The notes: generated by a model from the sequence alone, not told the origin. A stretch of DNA of 64,000 nt from Coffea arabica (GCF_036785885.1 NC_092312.1:17874001-17938000); one strand, 5' to 3'. Positions 13,526 to 24,995 are shown, counted from the stretch's first letter. Numbers and translations are program-made.

Positions 13526-15690
13526 CCTAACAGGATCAGTGCCGCAATTGTTTATATGGGTAGGCAGTTTTTAATATTCTAACGAAGTAGAAATTAGGAG
13601 CTAAGCAAAATTAAGTTAGTTGAATATGCATCTACTATTCTGTAAATGGAGCATAATTATTCACAGGCTCTTGCCTGGAGCCTGGATGAATATTTATGCT
13701 CTCAATGCGGAATCCAACTAAGGGGTTGGAGCTCCTTTTTTTTTTTTTTAAAGTAATGGATAGAACATGCGGAGGCTAATGTTTTGGTTACCTTCCAATA
13801 GTAAAGGAAGGTGGGGAAGCACAAAACCTAGGCTGAACCATTGACCTTTGAATGCTGATTTCATACTAATTTCACCGTCCAAATGTATACCAACTGGGCA
13901 GTTTGAAGAATCGTCCTCGATGAGGTTGATACTTCAGCAGTAGTACTAGTGTTTTAGCAGTTCTTTCAAGTTCTTTTTATTGCAGTCTTCTTGCTTTAAC
14001 CTTGATGGTTTTATGGATTTAAAGATATTTCTTTCTGCCGGCCTGGAGGATGGGATTTCTCTGGTGGCCGGGATAAAGGCTAGGTTGCAGCCTAATACCA
14101 TGAAATCAGACCATGGCAAATTGGCGGCAAATATTGCTCTTATCTGCTTTAGGCAACAGTTCTGATACGGGCTTCCGGCTGTGTTGTGGCATTTTGTCAG
14201 TCTTGTCAGGAAAAGATGTAATTTTAAAACTTTTTCCAGCAGATAATTTAATGCTCAGAAGAGATGAGCATCATTTCTTTTATCGATTCCTTTGCTATTC
14301 ATTATTCTTTTTGGGCCTTAGGTAACCGTATCTTAATAATCTGTCAGCAAAACTTCTCCGCTGGATCAGAAGGCAATTCACATGGCAAAGCAGTTGTGGC
14401 TCTTTTCCCATCCAATCCTGCTGAAACTGCAGATAGACCCTAAAAATCTTTTTCAGATTGGCATTTTGTTAGATTTCTAGTCAGCTATTCATTCAAAAGT
14501 TGCATCGTCTTTTTCTTCCTTCGTATATTTTGTTTTGGTTTCGTGGCCGCCCTGTCTGTGCATTGGAATCATGGAACGTTGAGGAAGCTCGAGAAGCAAG
14601 GAGAGTGGTTTGACCGCGAGTTTTCCGTATCCTGTACTGGAGTTTGCCTTCATCTTTTCCTCGTACTCGCCTCTGCAAATGTAGCGAGTAAACTTTTTCA
14701 TCTTCTCCCTTTTTTGTCTTTTAATTGGAGCCAATTCCATCCTCTAGCCTGTAAAGTGTAAAGCCCTTCTCCTCGTTGGGGGTATTTTCCATGGCCTGAG
14801 GATGTAGCGTGTGTGAGAAATTATCATTGCACCAAAGGCATGGATTGGGGGCAAAAGTCGTCCCAGATCCCTGCGGTCTCCTAGTCATCCCTCTCTTTCT
14901 CATATTCCATCCTCAAGTGCTCGTGCTTTCTCAAAGTGAAATTGATCTGCCTTTGCAGTCAATTTCGCCTCCTCCTTTACCCCACCCATCACCTGCAATT
15001 TTTCACTTTCACTACTATATGTCAAGCCTGTAAATGATGGTAGCAGTAGCAGGTACATGCTTGTGGGGAAGTTTCTAAAGATCTACTCCATGATGGTGTC
15101 CCCGCAATGGTCAAATTTCCGGATTGATGGTGGAAACAGGTTTCTATTGATTGAATATTTGAATGGTGGGTGACTCGTACATTTTAGAATGTCGCAATAG
15201 CATAAATGGTCTCCCCAGTGACTTGTGAGAGAGAGCGGCATAAATGAGTCTGCCGGCACAAGGACAGCCCAGTAACAACATTTCATAATCTATCTTCTTC
15301 AGGACAGCAAATCATTGGAATCTTCTTTTATTTAAAGGAATAATTTTAAAAACTTTCCTGAAAATCTGACAGGCAGTTTTACCAGTTCTCTGGAGATTTT
15401 AAAAATTGCATCTACTTTCCTTATTCGCTAAGAATGATAAGTCTTTAACATTTGGATAAAATTCCGGAGTTGCTTATGCAAAGAATATATGAGTTTTACA
15501 GTTTTTTTTTTCTTCTTTTTACCACAAAGTCATGAACATTGATCTTAGCCTCTATTGTTGTTGTCATACTTTAAACTAGTAACTTTTTATTTGACAATTT
15601 TGAATGCGATCGATTTTTTCTACCTTTCTTTTTGTTTACCAAAAGCAATAATGACTCTAAAAAGAAAAGCCCAAAAATGCTTTCAAACTA
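13526..15690. other. Gene-free spacer downstream of the DUF620 gene
   Basis: The first few hundred bases should be the 3' untranslated region. The rest shows only short frames with no recognisable domain. No tRNA, SINE or long inverted repeat was seen. Confidence 0.5.
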
Positions 15691-15917
15691 TAGGCCCTGT
15701 TTGGCACTTGAGTTTTTTTGTCAAGTTTGTCTGCTATAAGTTTTTTAAAAACTTTAACTACAGTAATCTCAAAAAACTTCTCAAAGTTTTTAAACTACAC
15801 ATTTCAAAATATTCAAAAATTTACACACTTCAAAATTTTTTTTAAAAAACTACTACAGTAAATTACATTAAAGTTTTAGACAAACATTCAAAAAACTCAC
15901 TTGCAAAACGGGGCTTA
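15691..15917. mobile_element. MITE with TAGGCCCTGTTTGGCACTTG termini
   Basis: The left end TAGGCCCTGTTTGGCACTTG and the reverse complement of the right end TAAGCCCCGTTTTGCAAGTG match at 15 of 20 positions. The 227-bp interior is AT-rich and has ACTACAGTAA words in both halves. The GGCCCTGTTTGG type of terminus is common among plant hAT-like MITEs. No clear target-site duplication was seen. Confidence 0.6.
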
Positions 15918-17678
15918 TGATAGTTCCACCAATCCAAAAATTCGTAGAACTTCGAAAGAATTATGACGAACTTTCTTGTCCAACTTAGGAAAAATATCTA
16001 TGAAGGGTAAAGCACCGTGGAAAGTAACCTATCCATAGTAATACAACTATTACTTGTTGCTTATCAAATAATAAATGGATATTAAAAACATTACACTTTT
16101 TCGTTACATTTGTGCCAAATCTCAAAGGAATTCAATAAAATTGTCAAAATCGTAATAGAAGTTTATGAAATTATCCCAATATTTAATGAAAAGAAATAAT
16201 GCAGAATTTAGATCCTTAAATAGGGAATGCAGTGTGATAACCTTTTTGACTTGAGTTGGGGGCGTCTTCCACTTTGCCCTCGGTAATATTTTCTCAAACC
16301 CCACACATAAAATTGATAAGGAATACATGGTAAATTTAGGAGGGGGGGGGGGGGGAATTAGGTTTGCAGGTATGAATTTATACATGTACCGTGGAATCAA
16401 CCATGCTATCACAACAAAATGTAACATGTCTGCATCATTACAATTAGTGACAGAACCACAATGTTTTTATTTCGAGTAGGCAAACTTCATGCACATAAAT
16501 TTAATTTGTAATCAATATAAAAAATTTTAAATTTGGGGGGGGGGAGCAGAAAGTTTAATGTATAAAGGACACTCAATAATAGCTTCCAAGTCCTTAAAGT
16601 AGAAAAACAATTTGTAGGACTTGGGTCGGTACTCCATTCTAGTTCCATCCTGAAAGAAACGATCAAATTGGAACATGGTTGCTTACCATTTCTGTGTCCG
16701 CCAATACCTTTACATGAAAAACACATCCCTACAGCATCTTTTAACTACCTCGATGAATGTGGACGAGTCCAAGTAATGCCTTTTAAAGTGGGAAACCAGA
16801 CCTAAATGTGTGTCCTCTTAATAATTTCATACTCAAGCAAACTAGGGAAGTCAAAAGATGAAAAGAAAAAAAAAAGGGGGGGGGGGGGGGGAAAGAAAGT
16901 CTGAAGGTCATTCATATTCATTCAAATACATTTGAGATGAGACACTAGAACGAAATTCATAGCATAGCTCATAATTGTTGCCATAGCTCTCAAGTCCATT
17001 CAATGTGAAAGGTTCAATCATGCATGTGGTCCTGACTCCTGACAGTCTGCAGTATCTCTCCCATTGCCTGATTGGAGAAGAAGGATCTGAGGATTCTTAA
17101 GCCAACCACCGCCTGCAGGCTGCATCCATTGTGGACCGGTTACTACTTACTACTACTACTAATACTCTTCTGCCCTGATGTTCTTGGAGAGGCTTGGAAA
17201 GGGAAAGAAAACAGTAGCCTATTGGCCTTGGGACCAAATGGGTCATGGCTTTCAATTCGGCCTATCCTGCCCAGTACGTAGCAGTTTTTCACTCTGAGTA
17301 ACTAAATGCCAGTTCCCATTGTACAGTTATTTTTGTTTCCTTTGTCCTGGAAAAGTTAGAAGCTGTGTATGCTGCTGTCACTGATTTGTGCATAAACCAG
17401 TTTGCCGACCACTGAACAAAACTCATGAAACAAAAAAGTACTGCTTAATAAAACAACAAGAAGGTACCTAGATCGATACTTAAATGTTGGGGGGGGGGGG
17501 GGGTTTTGACCTCCAACTGATGATCCTTGGAGAATTAGGATACATGAAGCCCTTCTCTCAGTTCTTCCTTAAAAGTTGGCAATGGCAGGGGTAGTTTATA
17601 TTTATTTTTTGGATTCTAAAGTTTGACTTGGAACTACAGTTTCAAACTCCAAACCCTATTACTTGATTGTGTTTCTCA
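15918..17678. other. Gene-free spacer with several poly-G runs
   Basis: Runs of 10-16 G lie at 16342-16355, 16535-16544, 16876-16891 and 17489-17503. Several short frames surround them but none resembles a known protein. Confidence 0.5.
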
Positions 17679-17858
17679 GGGTTTGTTTGGATTGAGCATT
17701 ATTTACCCAGTTTTATTTGCTTACATCATCATTACAATTTCCAATACACCTTTTTACCTTCCCAATTACCTTTTTATCTCACATACATCACATCACAAAA
17801 AGTGTTACAGTAAAAATATTTCAAATAATCCCAAATAACTTACAATCCAAACAAACCC
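17679..17858. mobile_element. MITE, family A, copy 1
   Basis: Perfect 16-bp terminal inverted repeats, GGGTTTGTTTGGATTG and CAATCCAAACAAACCC, bound a 180-bp AT-rich element. Its interior (TTGCTTACATCATCATTA, then CATACATCACATCACAAAA and GTGTTACAGTAAAAATAT) is nearly identical to the element at 59814-59982. The close match of two copies 42 kb apart points to recent spread. Confidence 0.8.
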
Positions 17859-18723
17859 CTATTAGGATGTGATTTTTTTAATGCAACCAATCTAATTTCA
17901 AATAAACGACCCAACATCACATGCAAAGGCATATACATGTGGAACTCCCCGAACGTGCACTTATAGATTTGTCTCCAATTCGTCAATCACCGATCAACGC
18001 TTACTGCTAATTTTTTCCGGAAATGGCGAGGATGCATTTATGATTTTCACTTTCACTGCTAATAGAAATTCTTGCTGCTCCTTTTTTGTTGTGATTTAGT
18101 ACTATTTGTAGTATACAGTGGGGAAGGGAGTTGACGAGTCATGAATTCTACACTACTTATTAAATACTAAAAGTGAGGACAGGATCACTTTGTCGCCAAG
18201 GGAAAACCCTAAACACACCTCGTACACACAGAAACCCTTTTCGTACACACAGAAACCCTTTGATTCTTGGCGCATGCAAAAGAACAAGTTAATGCATGAA
18301 AAAGGGTGGTTCACATTAACAAGGCCGCTTACAACAGCTTAGCTAGCAACCCTACATTAAAATCTCATTCTCTATATTTGGATTGCCATAAAAATTTTAT
18401 TACTCTTACCATAACTATATTTAGAATCGATTACATATTTATCCCGTATCCATCAAATCATTATAATATATACTATCGTAAATTTCTTAAAAAGTAGCAA
18501 TCAAACCACGAGGAGAGTGCGAATTGGAATCTTCCTTGTATCAATCATGTGCTAATAATAGATGGCTACTGCCCGTTGTATATAGTTGACCATTTCTTGG
18601 GCTTGATTCCGAACATGACCAGTCACAACAAATTAAGCTGAGTTTTAGGAATTTGGGTGGCATTTGACCCAATTGTAAACAGAAGGTCACTTACTCGGAA
18701 CTTGACTTTTAGTTCTCTACTAG
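17859..18723. other. Gene-free spacer
   Basis: AT-rich sequence with no recognisable gene. A short tandem duplication of CGTACACACAGAAACCCTTT occurs at about 18221-18260. Confidence 0.5.
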
Positions 18724-18738
18724 TACTAATAGGAAATT

Positions 18739-18875
18739 AACCGGTGGGCCAATGGCTCAGTAGCTATCAGGAAGGGATTTAAATTCCTTCTCGAGTTGTA
18801 GGTGAGGGTTCAAATCTCATAGCACTTCCTTGATCTAGTTAAGTCTGTATAGAAAATTGCTGACAAAAAAAAAAA
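18739..18875 (+). mobile_element. tRNA-derived SINE, whole-looking
   Basis: A 137-bp retroposon flanked by a perfect 15-bp target-site duplication, TACTAATAGGAAATT at 18724-18738 and again at 18876-18890. An A-box-like TGGCTCAGTAGCT and a B-box-like GGTTCAAATCTC, spaced as in a tRNA, lie near the 5' end. The 3' end is a run of A just before the second duplication. The intact duplication suggests a fairly young insertion. Confidence 0.85.
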
Positions 18876-19361
18876 TACTAATAGGAAATTGCTGTACACC
18901 ACCCTGTACTAGTTTCTAGTACTGGTTGTAGGCTATTAGTAGCATCAATTATCAAATAAATCTGTCGGCAAAGGGAAGCTTCCCAATGGGGACGCATCCC
19001 ATGCATGGCTGTGCGTGTAGGATATAAATGGTTGCACATTAATGGGTGTGCCAGCCAGCCCCAGCCCCCCCGGAAGCGAGTCCATTTCCATCCGTTTTGG
19101 TGCTGCAGCGGCAGCTGAATTGAATGGGTGACGATGATCTTGATGGCATGCATCTATAGTGTCGAGAATCAAGATTAATATGTTAGTCGTCACAACCGCG
19201 TACTGTTGTAATTAATGCGGCACCAGTACCTAAACCATTTCCTGTGCACGTGCGTTCCCTCCTTGGGTGCCCCATAGCCTTATCTCGCCTCACCCCACAC
19301 GAGAATTACTCTATTTACCACTGCTCATGTCTGTGCGGAGGCGGGACTTTCTCAGGAGCAG

Positions 19362-21995
19362 TAAATTTTCACTTTGATAGTCTTATTTTTTTTCTCCGTC
19401 TATCCTAAATTATAATTTATTTTTTAATTAAAAAATAAAATTATTTTTAAATTTTTCTAAAATATTCTTATTCAATATGGATTGCTATTAGTATAAATTA
19501 CCTTATTTAATATAGATAATCAACCTACCCCCATTTAATATATTTAGATTTTTCAAAATATATCCTTATACTATATAAGAACGAGTTTAGAATTAGATTT
19601 CAACCGCATGGATGAGGTTATTTTGGGAATGCGAGAGTGTTTGAAGAGTAATTGAAACATTGAGTACAAGTCATTATAGTTTTAATTTCACTATAATTAC
19701 TTATATAACCTTTCAGACATTTAAGGTTAGGGATAGGTTTGATATATTACAATGTTTGGCGCCAAGTTCAGTATCAAGTACAACTGAATAAAGCTTGTAT
19801 TGTATTTTGATAGAATTACATAAAAGTTTTTCCAATCATTTATTATACTAACATCCAAAACTTCCAATTTCCTGAAAACCTTTCTCTAAGAAATTAATTG
19901 GATGTTTACATAATTGAATTTTAATTACAATTAATTAGCTTAATTATTATGTAAACAATCATTATCATATTTATGTCTCCATGTTTAGCCGATATCCTTT
20001 CTTCTTTTTCGGTTTCACCTTTTTGATTTTATTATGACTATTAAATATTTGGTAGAATACATAGCTTTTCCTTTAAATTGAGGTGGGTTCTTTGAGTTTG
20101 TCTTTTTCGATTGTAGTTTTTTTTTTCTGATGATTGGTTTATTCAAGAATTCCATATAGTTTGTTTTTTGATACTTCTAATTCCAAAAATTGGCTAATTG
20201 TATTATTTTTCTTAGTAAATTTCAGAGATTCTATTTCTGGTCAAAGTACAATTTGAGATAATTTTGTCACTTTCTAAAATAATCAGAAAAGTAATTTTAT
20301 CATTTTCTCCTCCTCAGTCAAGATATTATATGTTTATTTAAGTCAAATAACCTTATTTCTCATGAACTTTCCCCTATTATTCTTGACTCTAGAGATCTGT
20401 TGGCTACATTCCAGCAATTATGGTTCAAATAGTTATTTTTTCATGTAATATGATTTGAAATTCACCTTGTGTTTATTTTAATTGAAAATTTTTTTATTAT
20501 AAAATTTATTAATTTAGAATTTTGTACTTCATTGAAACTAAAAAATAAAATTAATCGTGCTACATAGTACTAAAATGTCATTTGCACTCTATTTGCTTTC
20601 CATGCTATGATCTTGTTCTTGTATTATACTGTTTATATAATTTCAAATACAAAAAATTTATTTTTTTATGCTATGTAAAAAAGTTTGTAGTGAAACTTGA
20701 TGAGTTTAAATGCTTTACCTACAACACTATTTTGATTGCATTGTATTAATTCATTTACTCATAATTGTATGTTATACAATGATAAATAATGTTTCTTGAT
20801 TTGATTGAAGCAACTATTATCCATAGCTCAAACGAGTCAATTAAGTAGAGATGTTATATTGGGTACTTATACAAGTAAACATTGGAAAATATTATTAAGC
20901 AGTTTCTACCTATAGTTTGTAATTCGAATTCATATGAGGAATTTCTTCTGATTTTACTTACCATTTTCTACAATTTCAAATTTAGAAAATATTATTTTCA
21001 CCAATTTTTTATAATCAAGATATGTTCAATTTAGATCTTTAACAATTACGCAGATTTGAACTTATTTATAAGATTATAAAGAAATGCTCCTAGCAAAAAA
21101 CACCAAATTTGAATAATTTTTACAAAACTTTGAAAAAAACCACTTAAGTTTCTTATCTATCTATCATTTTTAAGCATTATTATCTCTGTAAGAAACATGT
21201 GATTAAGTCGTATTATACCCACCAAATTATATAAATAGTTAGTAAAAAGTAAAATTATTTTAAATTAGATTGGATGCAAAGTGATTGATAGATAAACTTG
21301 ACTTGATAATTCAGATTGAACTTAAGTCGAGGGAGAAATCAGAAGCATTGCTTGAGAGATATTTCACGAACATATATAGATTCGAGAGATGAAGGGTCCA
21401 ATTGATATTTTAAAATGTTTTATCATCTTGGATAAGTATTAGAAAAGACCTTTGAATACTTTTCAATTGCACTTCAAACATTTTTACATTTTCAAACTAC
21501 TCTTATCTTTGCAGTTGAAATTCAAACATAACTTTTGATCACAACGGATTCTTATATAGTATAACGATAAGGATGTCTTATTGCACATTATTTTTATTGA
21601 CTCACTATGTAACTTATAATTTTTCTATTAAAATCACATGACAAAATCATCATACTTCAGTTCCTATACTACAAAATATTAAACAATAATTATTAATCAT
21701 CTTGAATCACAAGCACCAAATTCCCGAGCGTCGCACGGGCTGTCCCTCCTTAGTTAATATATGAAAAGCCAGTTTTGTTATTCTTTCAAGCTAAAATGTG
21801 AAATAATGTAAAATGAGAATTGATTCTTTCTTGATCATCAATTCAAGTTTAATAATTAATATAAAATTATACTCTATTCAATGTAAGGGTATTTTAGAAA
21901 AATACCAATCTAAATTTATTATTCCAATAAAATTAACTACTTTTTCTTAAACTATGTGAAAAAAAACTAAAACTATCAAAATGGGACAGATGAAT
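19362..21995. mobile_element. Stowaway-like MITE relic split by a Helitron
   Basis: The left part (19362 on: CACTTTGATAGTCTTATTTT, CTCCGTCTATCC) and right part (up to about 21995: AACTATCAAAATGGGACAG) match the ends of the whole Stowaway element at 34642-34988. The extreme termini have drifted. Between them sits the Helitron at 19563-21754. This is an older copy of the family used as landing site. Confidence 0.55.
19563..21754 (+). mobile_element. Non-autonomous Helitron, about 2.2 kb
   Basis: The 5' end TCCTTATACTATATAAGAAC has the TC start and the TATACTATATAAGAA-type head of plant Helitrons. Near the 3' end, CCCGAGCGTCGCACGGG (21723-21739) forms the short GC hairpin, followed by a 15-base tail ending CCTTAGT, close to the usual CTRRT end. 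Target sites fit insertion between A and T. The interior is AT-rich with no Rep/helicase frame, so it must depend on another element for movement. Confidence 0.65.
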
Positions 21996-22004
21996 TACTT
22001 ACTA

Positions 22005-22405
22005 CTCACTTCGTTCTCCATCTCACTCTAATAGTTTTAGTTTTTTTTTTACACAGTTTTTAAATTAATTAATTTTATTAAAAAAGTAAATCTAATCTAT
22101 TACTTTCTTAAAATGCTCTTTACAGTAATATTAAGAGTTTCACTAATCACTACTATACCTTCACATTAACTATAACAACAATAACGATGGTACATTACAC
22201 CGTTCAAAATATGCATCAAAATAATTATAGGTCAAAAAGTTGACTGTATTAAATAAGGTAAGCTATATTTATGAATAATGAAGTATATTAAATAATGATA
22301 TTTTAGAAAAATAAAAAATTAAATATATTCTTTATTTGGAATGTGGATTATAATATGAAGGAGATGAAGAATGAAAATAAAACTATCAAAGTGAGACGGA
22401 GAGAG
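22005..22405. mobile_element. Stowaway-type MITE
   Basis: Terminal inverted repeats CTCACTTCGTTCTCCATCTC and CTCTCTCCGTCTCACTTTGA (read from the right end) are flanked by TA on each side (22003-22004 and 22406-22407). TA duplication and CTCCCTCCGT-type ends are marks of the Tc1/mariner Stowaway group. It lies end to end with the relic at 19362-21995. Confidence 0.7.
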
Positions 22406-22450
22406 TAGTATACACAAACAATGCCACACTTGAAAAAGTAAATATAAGCC

Positions 22451-22624
22451 AATAGTCCAAGAGACTGTTGGTCACCAAGACATTTTTTAGTTTTGATAGA
22501 GGTGGGAGATTAAGAGTTCAAATAGTGTGTCTCCTACCAGCTACTATTTGTGACTTTCCATTCTTTCTTCGCTTAGATTAGAATAGAATAGGTTATAGAA
22601 ATAGTTATCGTTGCCAAAAAAAAA
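22451..22624 (+). mobile_element. Probable SINE
   Basis: A roughly 175-bp segment ends in A10 at 22615-22624. It carries a B-box-like GAGTTCAAATAG. Flanks GTAAATATAA (22438) and GTAAATCTAA (22626) could be a decayed target-site duplication. The A box is weak, so the call is tentative. Confidence 0.4.
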
Positions 22625-22903
22625 AGGTAAATCTAACCGAAAGGCAATGTTTTCAAACCCGGACCGTCAATCGAACCGGTGAAGTGAAAGGGTCGAGGTT
22701 CAACCGGTCGGACCGGTTCAACCGGGGTTTAATAAATAAATAAATATATATATATACACACACACACCTATGCACAGAATAAGATATAAATGCTGAACCA
22801 CAATAAATATAAGAGCAATATTAAACAATTAACACACACACAATTAACATAGTTATCAAACTTACATGTCCAATTGTCTAAATATTAGAATTAACAAAAA
22901 ACA

Positions 22904-23100
22904 ATACTTTTAAATAATTGGGAACTGAAACTGTCACCAAAAGAGATTTAAAGACATCAAATATACTTTTAAATAATTGTGGGAACTGAAACTGTCACCA
23001 AAAGCTTCTTGAGGGTGTTAAGTATTTTCATGATAACTGGGTTTTGCACAGAGATTCAAAGACATCAAATATACTTTTAAATAATTATGGTGAGTTGAAG
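22904..23100 (+). repeat. Three partial copies of a kinase-derived segment
   Basis: ATACTTTTAAATAATT recurs at about 22904, 22962 and 23069. Copies one and two continue as GGGAACTGAAACTGTCACC. The second and third are preceded by AGATTYAAAGACATCAA. The third copy is the in-frame kinase sequence coding [13 protein letters not shown], so the first two look like local duplications of it that have diverged. Confidence 0.6.
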
Positions 23101-23181
23101 ATCTGTGACTTTGGATTAGCACGTCAATATGAAAGCCCTTTGAAACCATATACTCACTTGGTGGTTACTTTGTGCTACAGG
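23005..23181 (+). pseudogene. CDK11/CDKG-type protein kinase fragment
   Basis: A 59-codon open stretch reads [19 protein letters not shown], then [20 protein letters not shown], then [20 protein letters not shown]. This spans the catalytic loop (HRD, here HRDSK where HRDLK is usual), the DFG motif and the activation segment of PITSLRE-type cyclin-dependent kinases, which plants call CDKG. Similarity stops abruptly at both ends and the rest of the kinase is absent. Its placement inside a hAT-like element implies that it was picked up by the transposon. The reading frame remains open across the kept part. Confidence 0.85.
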
Positions 23182-24197
23182 TTACTTATGATTCACTCGT
23201 GGCCAACCCACCAAGTAGTTGGTTCATAGGACCATCTATTTAGGAAATGAAATTCCGCCATATCCCTTTTAATGTTGAAAGCCAAAATCCACAAAAGAAC
23301 AAGAAAATGCTCTCAGATTGTTACAATTGCCTCAAAGAATACTAAACCTCGTTCTATGTTTAGTGCCATTAAATAAAGGAAAGCTAGTTACAATAACTTA
23401 GCGCTTGATCTGATTAAGCATATATGAAAGTAGCTATAAGCTTATAACCAAGAAGACAATACAAAATTGGCCAGTGGCCTTCCCCATGACTGCCTGCCTT
23501 AGACAAATTTCAGAACAAATACACCAGGCAGAAATGGTCTTGACCACCCAGCATCCGGAATTACAAAATGATTGCTTGAATTAAATGATTAAAGCTTCCA
23601 CTTGCAAGAACGATTGTTTTCAATCCCTCTTTATTCGTGTTTACTTTGAATTTATCAAGAATACATCCAATTCACAGTTTTTTCAATACTGTAAGGACCC
23701 GTAAGGACCCGTAAGCGAAATGTAAAAGTCTCTAAATGACCATTCCCAAAGTCAAACTCAGACTAATTCTAAGCCTTGAAAGTCAAAGGACCTTTGTGAA
23801 AGGCGAAGCACAGGAACCAGTTTTGCCTAGGGAAGAATCTTGAGACCTGAAATAAACTGTTCAGAGTCTTATACTTTCTTAGGTATTGAATCATTACTCA
23901 AGGGGTTAGAGTCCCAAACTCAGGAAAAAGAGCACCGTCATGTTCAAATTAAGTATACCATTCTCCTAGGATCCACAGCTCTAGACATCTTGATCTGGGT
24001 AGATGTATCTATTACCAAGGAAACATGCATGTACAGGTATGGGAAAGACAGAGCTGGGTAAATTCGTGGGTCTTCTTACAATAATGAAGCAAAAAATATT
24101 TAAGTGTACTACATGGAATCTTTGACAATCGAGGCAGGGTACCCTAAGCCCAGATGAGAACGAAAACTGGAACTGTGACTCCAACTATCACAAGTAC

Positions 24198-24300
24198 CTT
24201 GTTGCTTTTCTTCTTCTTGCCACCCCCGGAAGACCTAGCTGCCGGACTGGTATCGCCCAAATTCCTGGAGGAAGAAATTGGGTATTGATCGATGAGCAAG
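24198..24300 (-). other. Possible captured first exon of an unknown gene
   Basis: On the minus strand a pyrimidine-rich leader-like stretch leads into codons reading SSRNLGDTSPAARSSGGGKK and then KKSNK, stopping at AACAAG|GTACTT, a good splice donor. It lies inside the kinase-carrying hAT-like element. The sequence looks coding but I do not recognise the source gene, and no ATG in this frame is certain. Confidence 0.3.
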
Positions 24301-24807
24301 TGTGGAAATAGCACTGGATCAAGATTGGAGTTTGGAGAAGGGAATAGGGACGGCAGGCAATTTTGGCAATTGCAGGGGAAGTGGGAAGAGTCGGAAGACC
24401 GAAGCGGCGCAGCGAAGAGGAAGAGTGGAAGACTGATTCATGAAGATTGAAGAATGAAGGGTGAACCGGAGATTAGGTTTAGATAATTTCGGTCAAAATT
24501 CAGTCAAATTTGCCAAAAATTAAAAAATCGCGGTTCACGGTTCGTTCCGGTTTTAAACGGGTTGTACGGTTTTTACGGATTTGACCGGTTTTTGGACCAA
24601 GTCAACACAGGCTATGAACCGGACCGGATATAAGGCCGGATCGCGGTCGAACCGGCCGGTCCGGTCCGGGTTTGAAAACATTGCCGAAAGGTTAGCATTT
24701 ATACCTAGCTGGCTAAGAAGTGAGAAATTGATTTGTGGATCCACTTCCGATCCGTTTTATTTGGGGTGTCATGCATTTGTCCTTAATGGCTATGTATCCA
24801 ATATAAT

Positions 24808-24995
24808 TTTTTTTTTTTTTGTCATCATAGTGGGTATCTGGACCCGTGGATTGGTTATCATACTACCCAACTAGTCCTCACTGTGAGCTGGGAGAGGCTC
24901 GTCCTAGCGTCACCAGCCATGTTAACACCGGGAGTCGAAACCGTGACGATGGTACTCATCCAACTAGACTACTACCACCAACTCCAACCCCAGAG
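24808..24995 (-). mobile_element. tRNA-derived SINE, whole-looking
   Basis: A 188-bp retroposon in minus orientation with a T-run (its poly-A tail) at 24808 on. An exact 20-bp target-site duplication, GGCTATGTATCCAATATAAT, lies at 24788-24807 and 24996-25015. On the minus strand the head has A-box-like TAGTCTAGTTGG and B-box-like GGTTTCGACTCC. It differs in sequence from the SINE at 18739, so it is a second family. Confidence 0.85.

Larger units (their letters stand above)
22644..24683. mobile_element. hAT-like element carrying host gene fragments
   Basis: A 2040-bp element bounded by 22-bp perfect terminal inverted repeats: CAATGTTTTCAAACCCGGAC at the left, and the right end CCGGGTTTGAAAACATTG is its mirror. 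It is flanked by an exact 8-bp duplication, CCGAAAGG at 22636-22643 and 24684-24691. Eight-base duplications point to the hAT superfamily. CCGGTT-rich subterminal repeats lie inside both ends. The interior holds a CDK11/CDKG kinase fragment (23005-23181) and a second exon-like stretch (about 24198-24300, minus). No transposase was seen. Confidence 0.85.
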
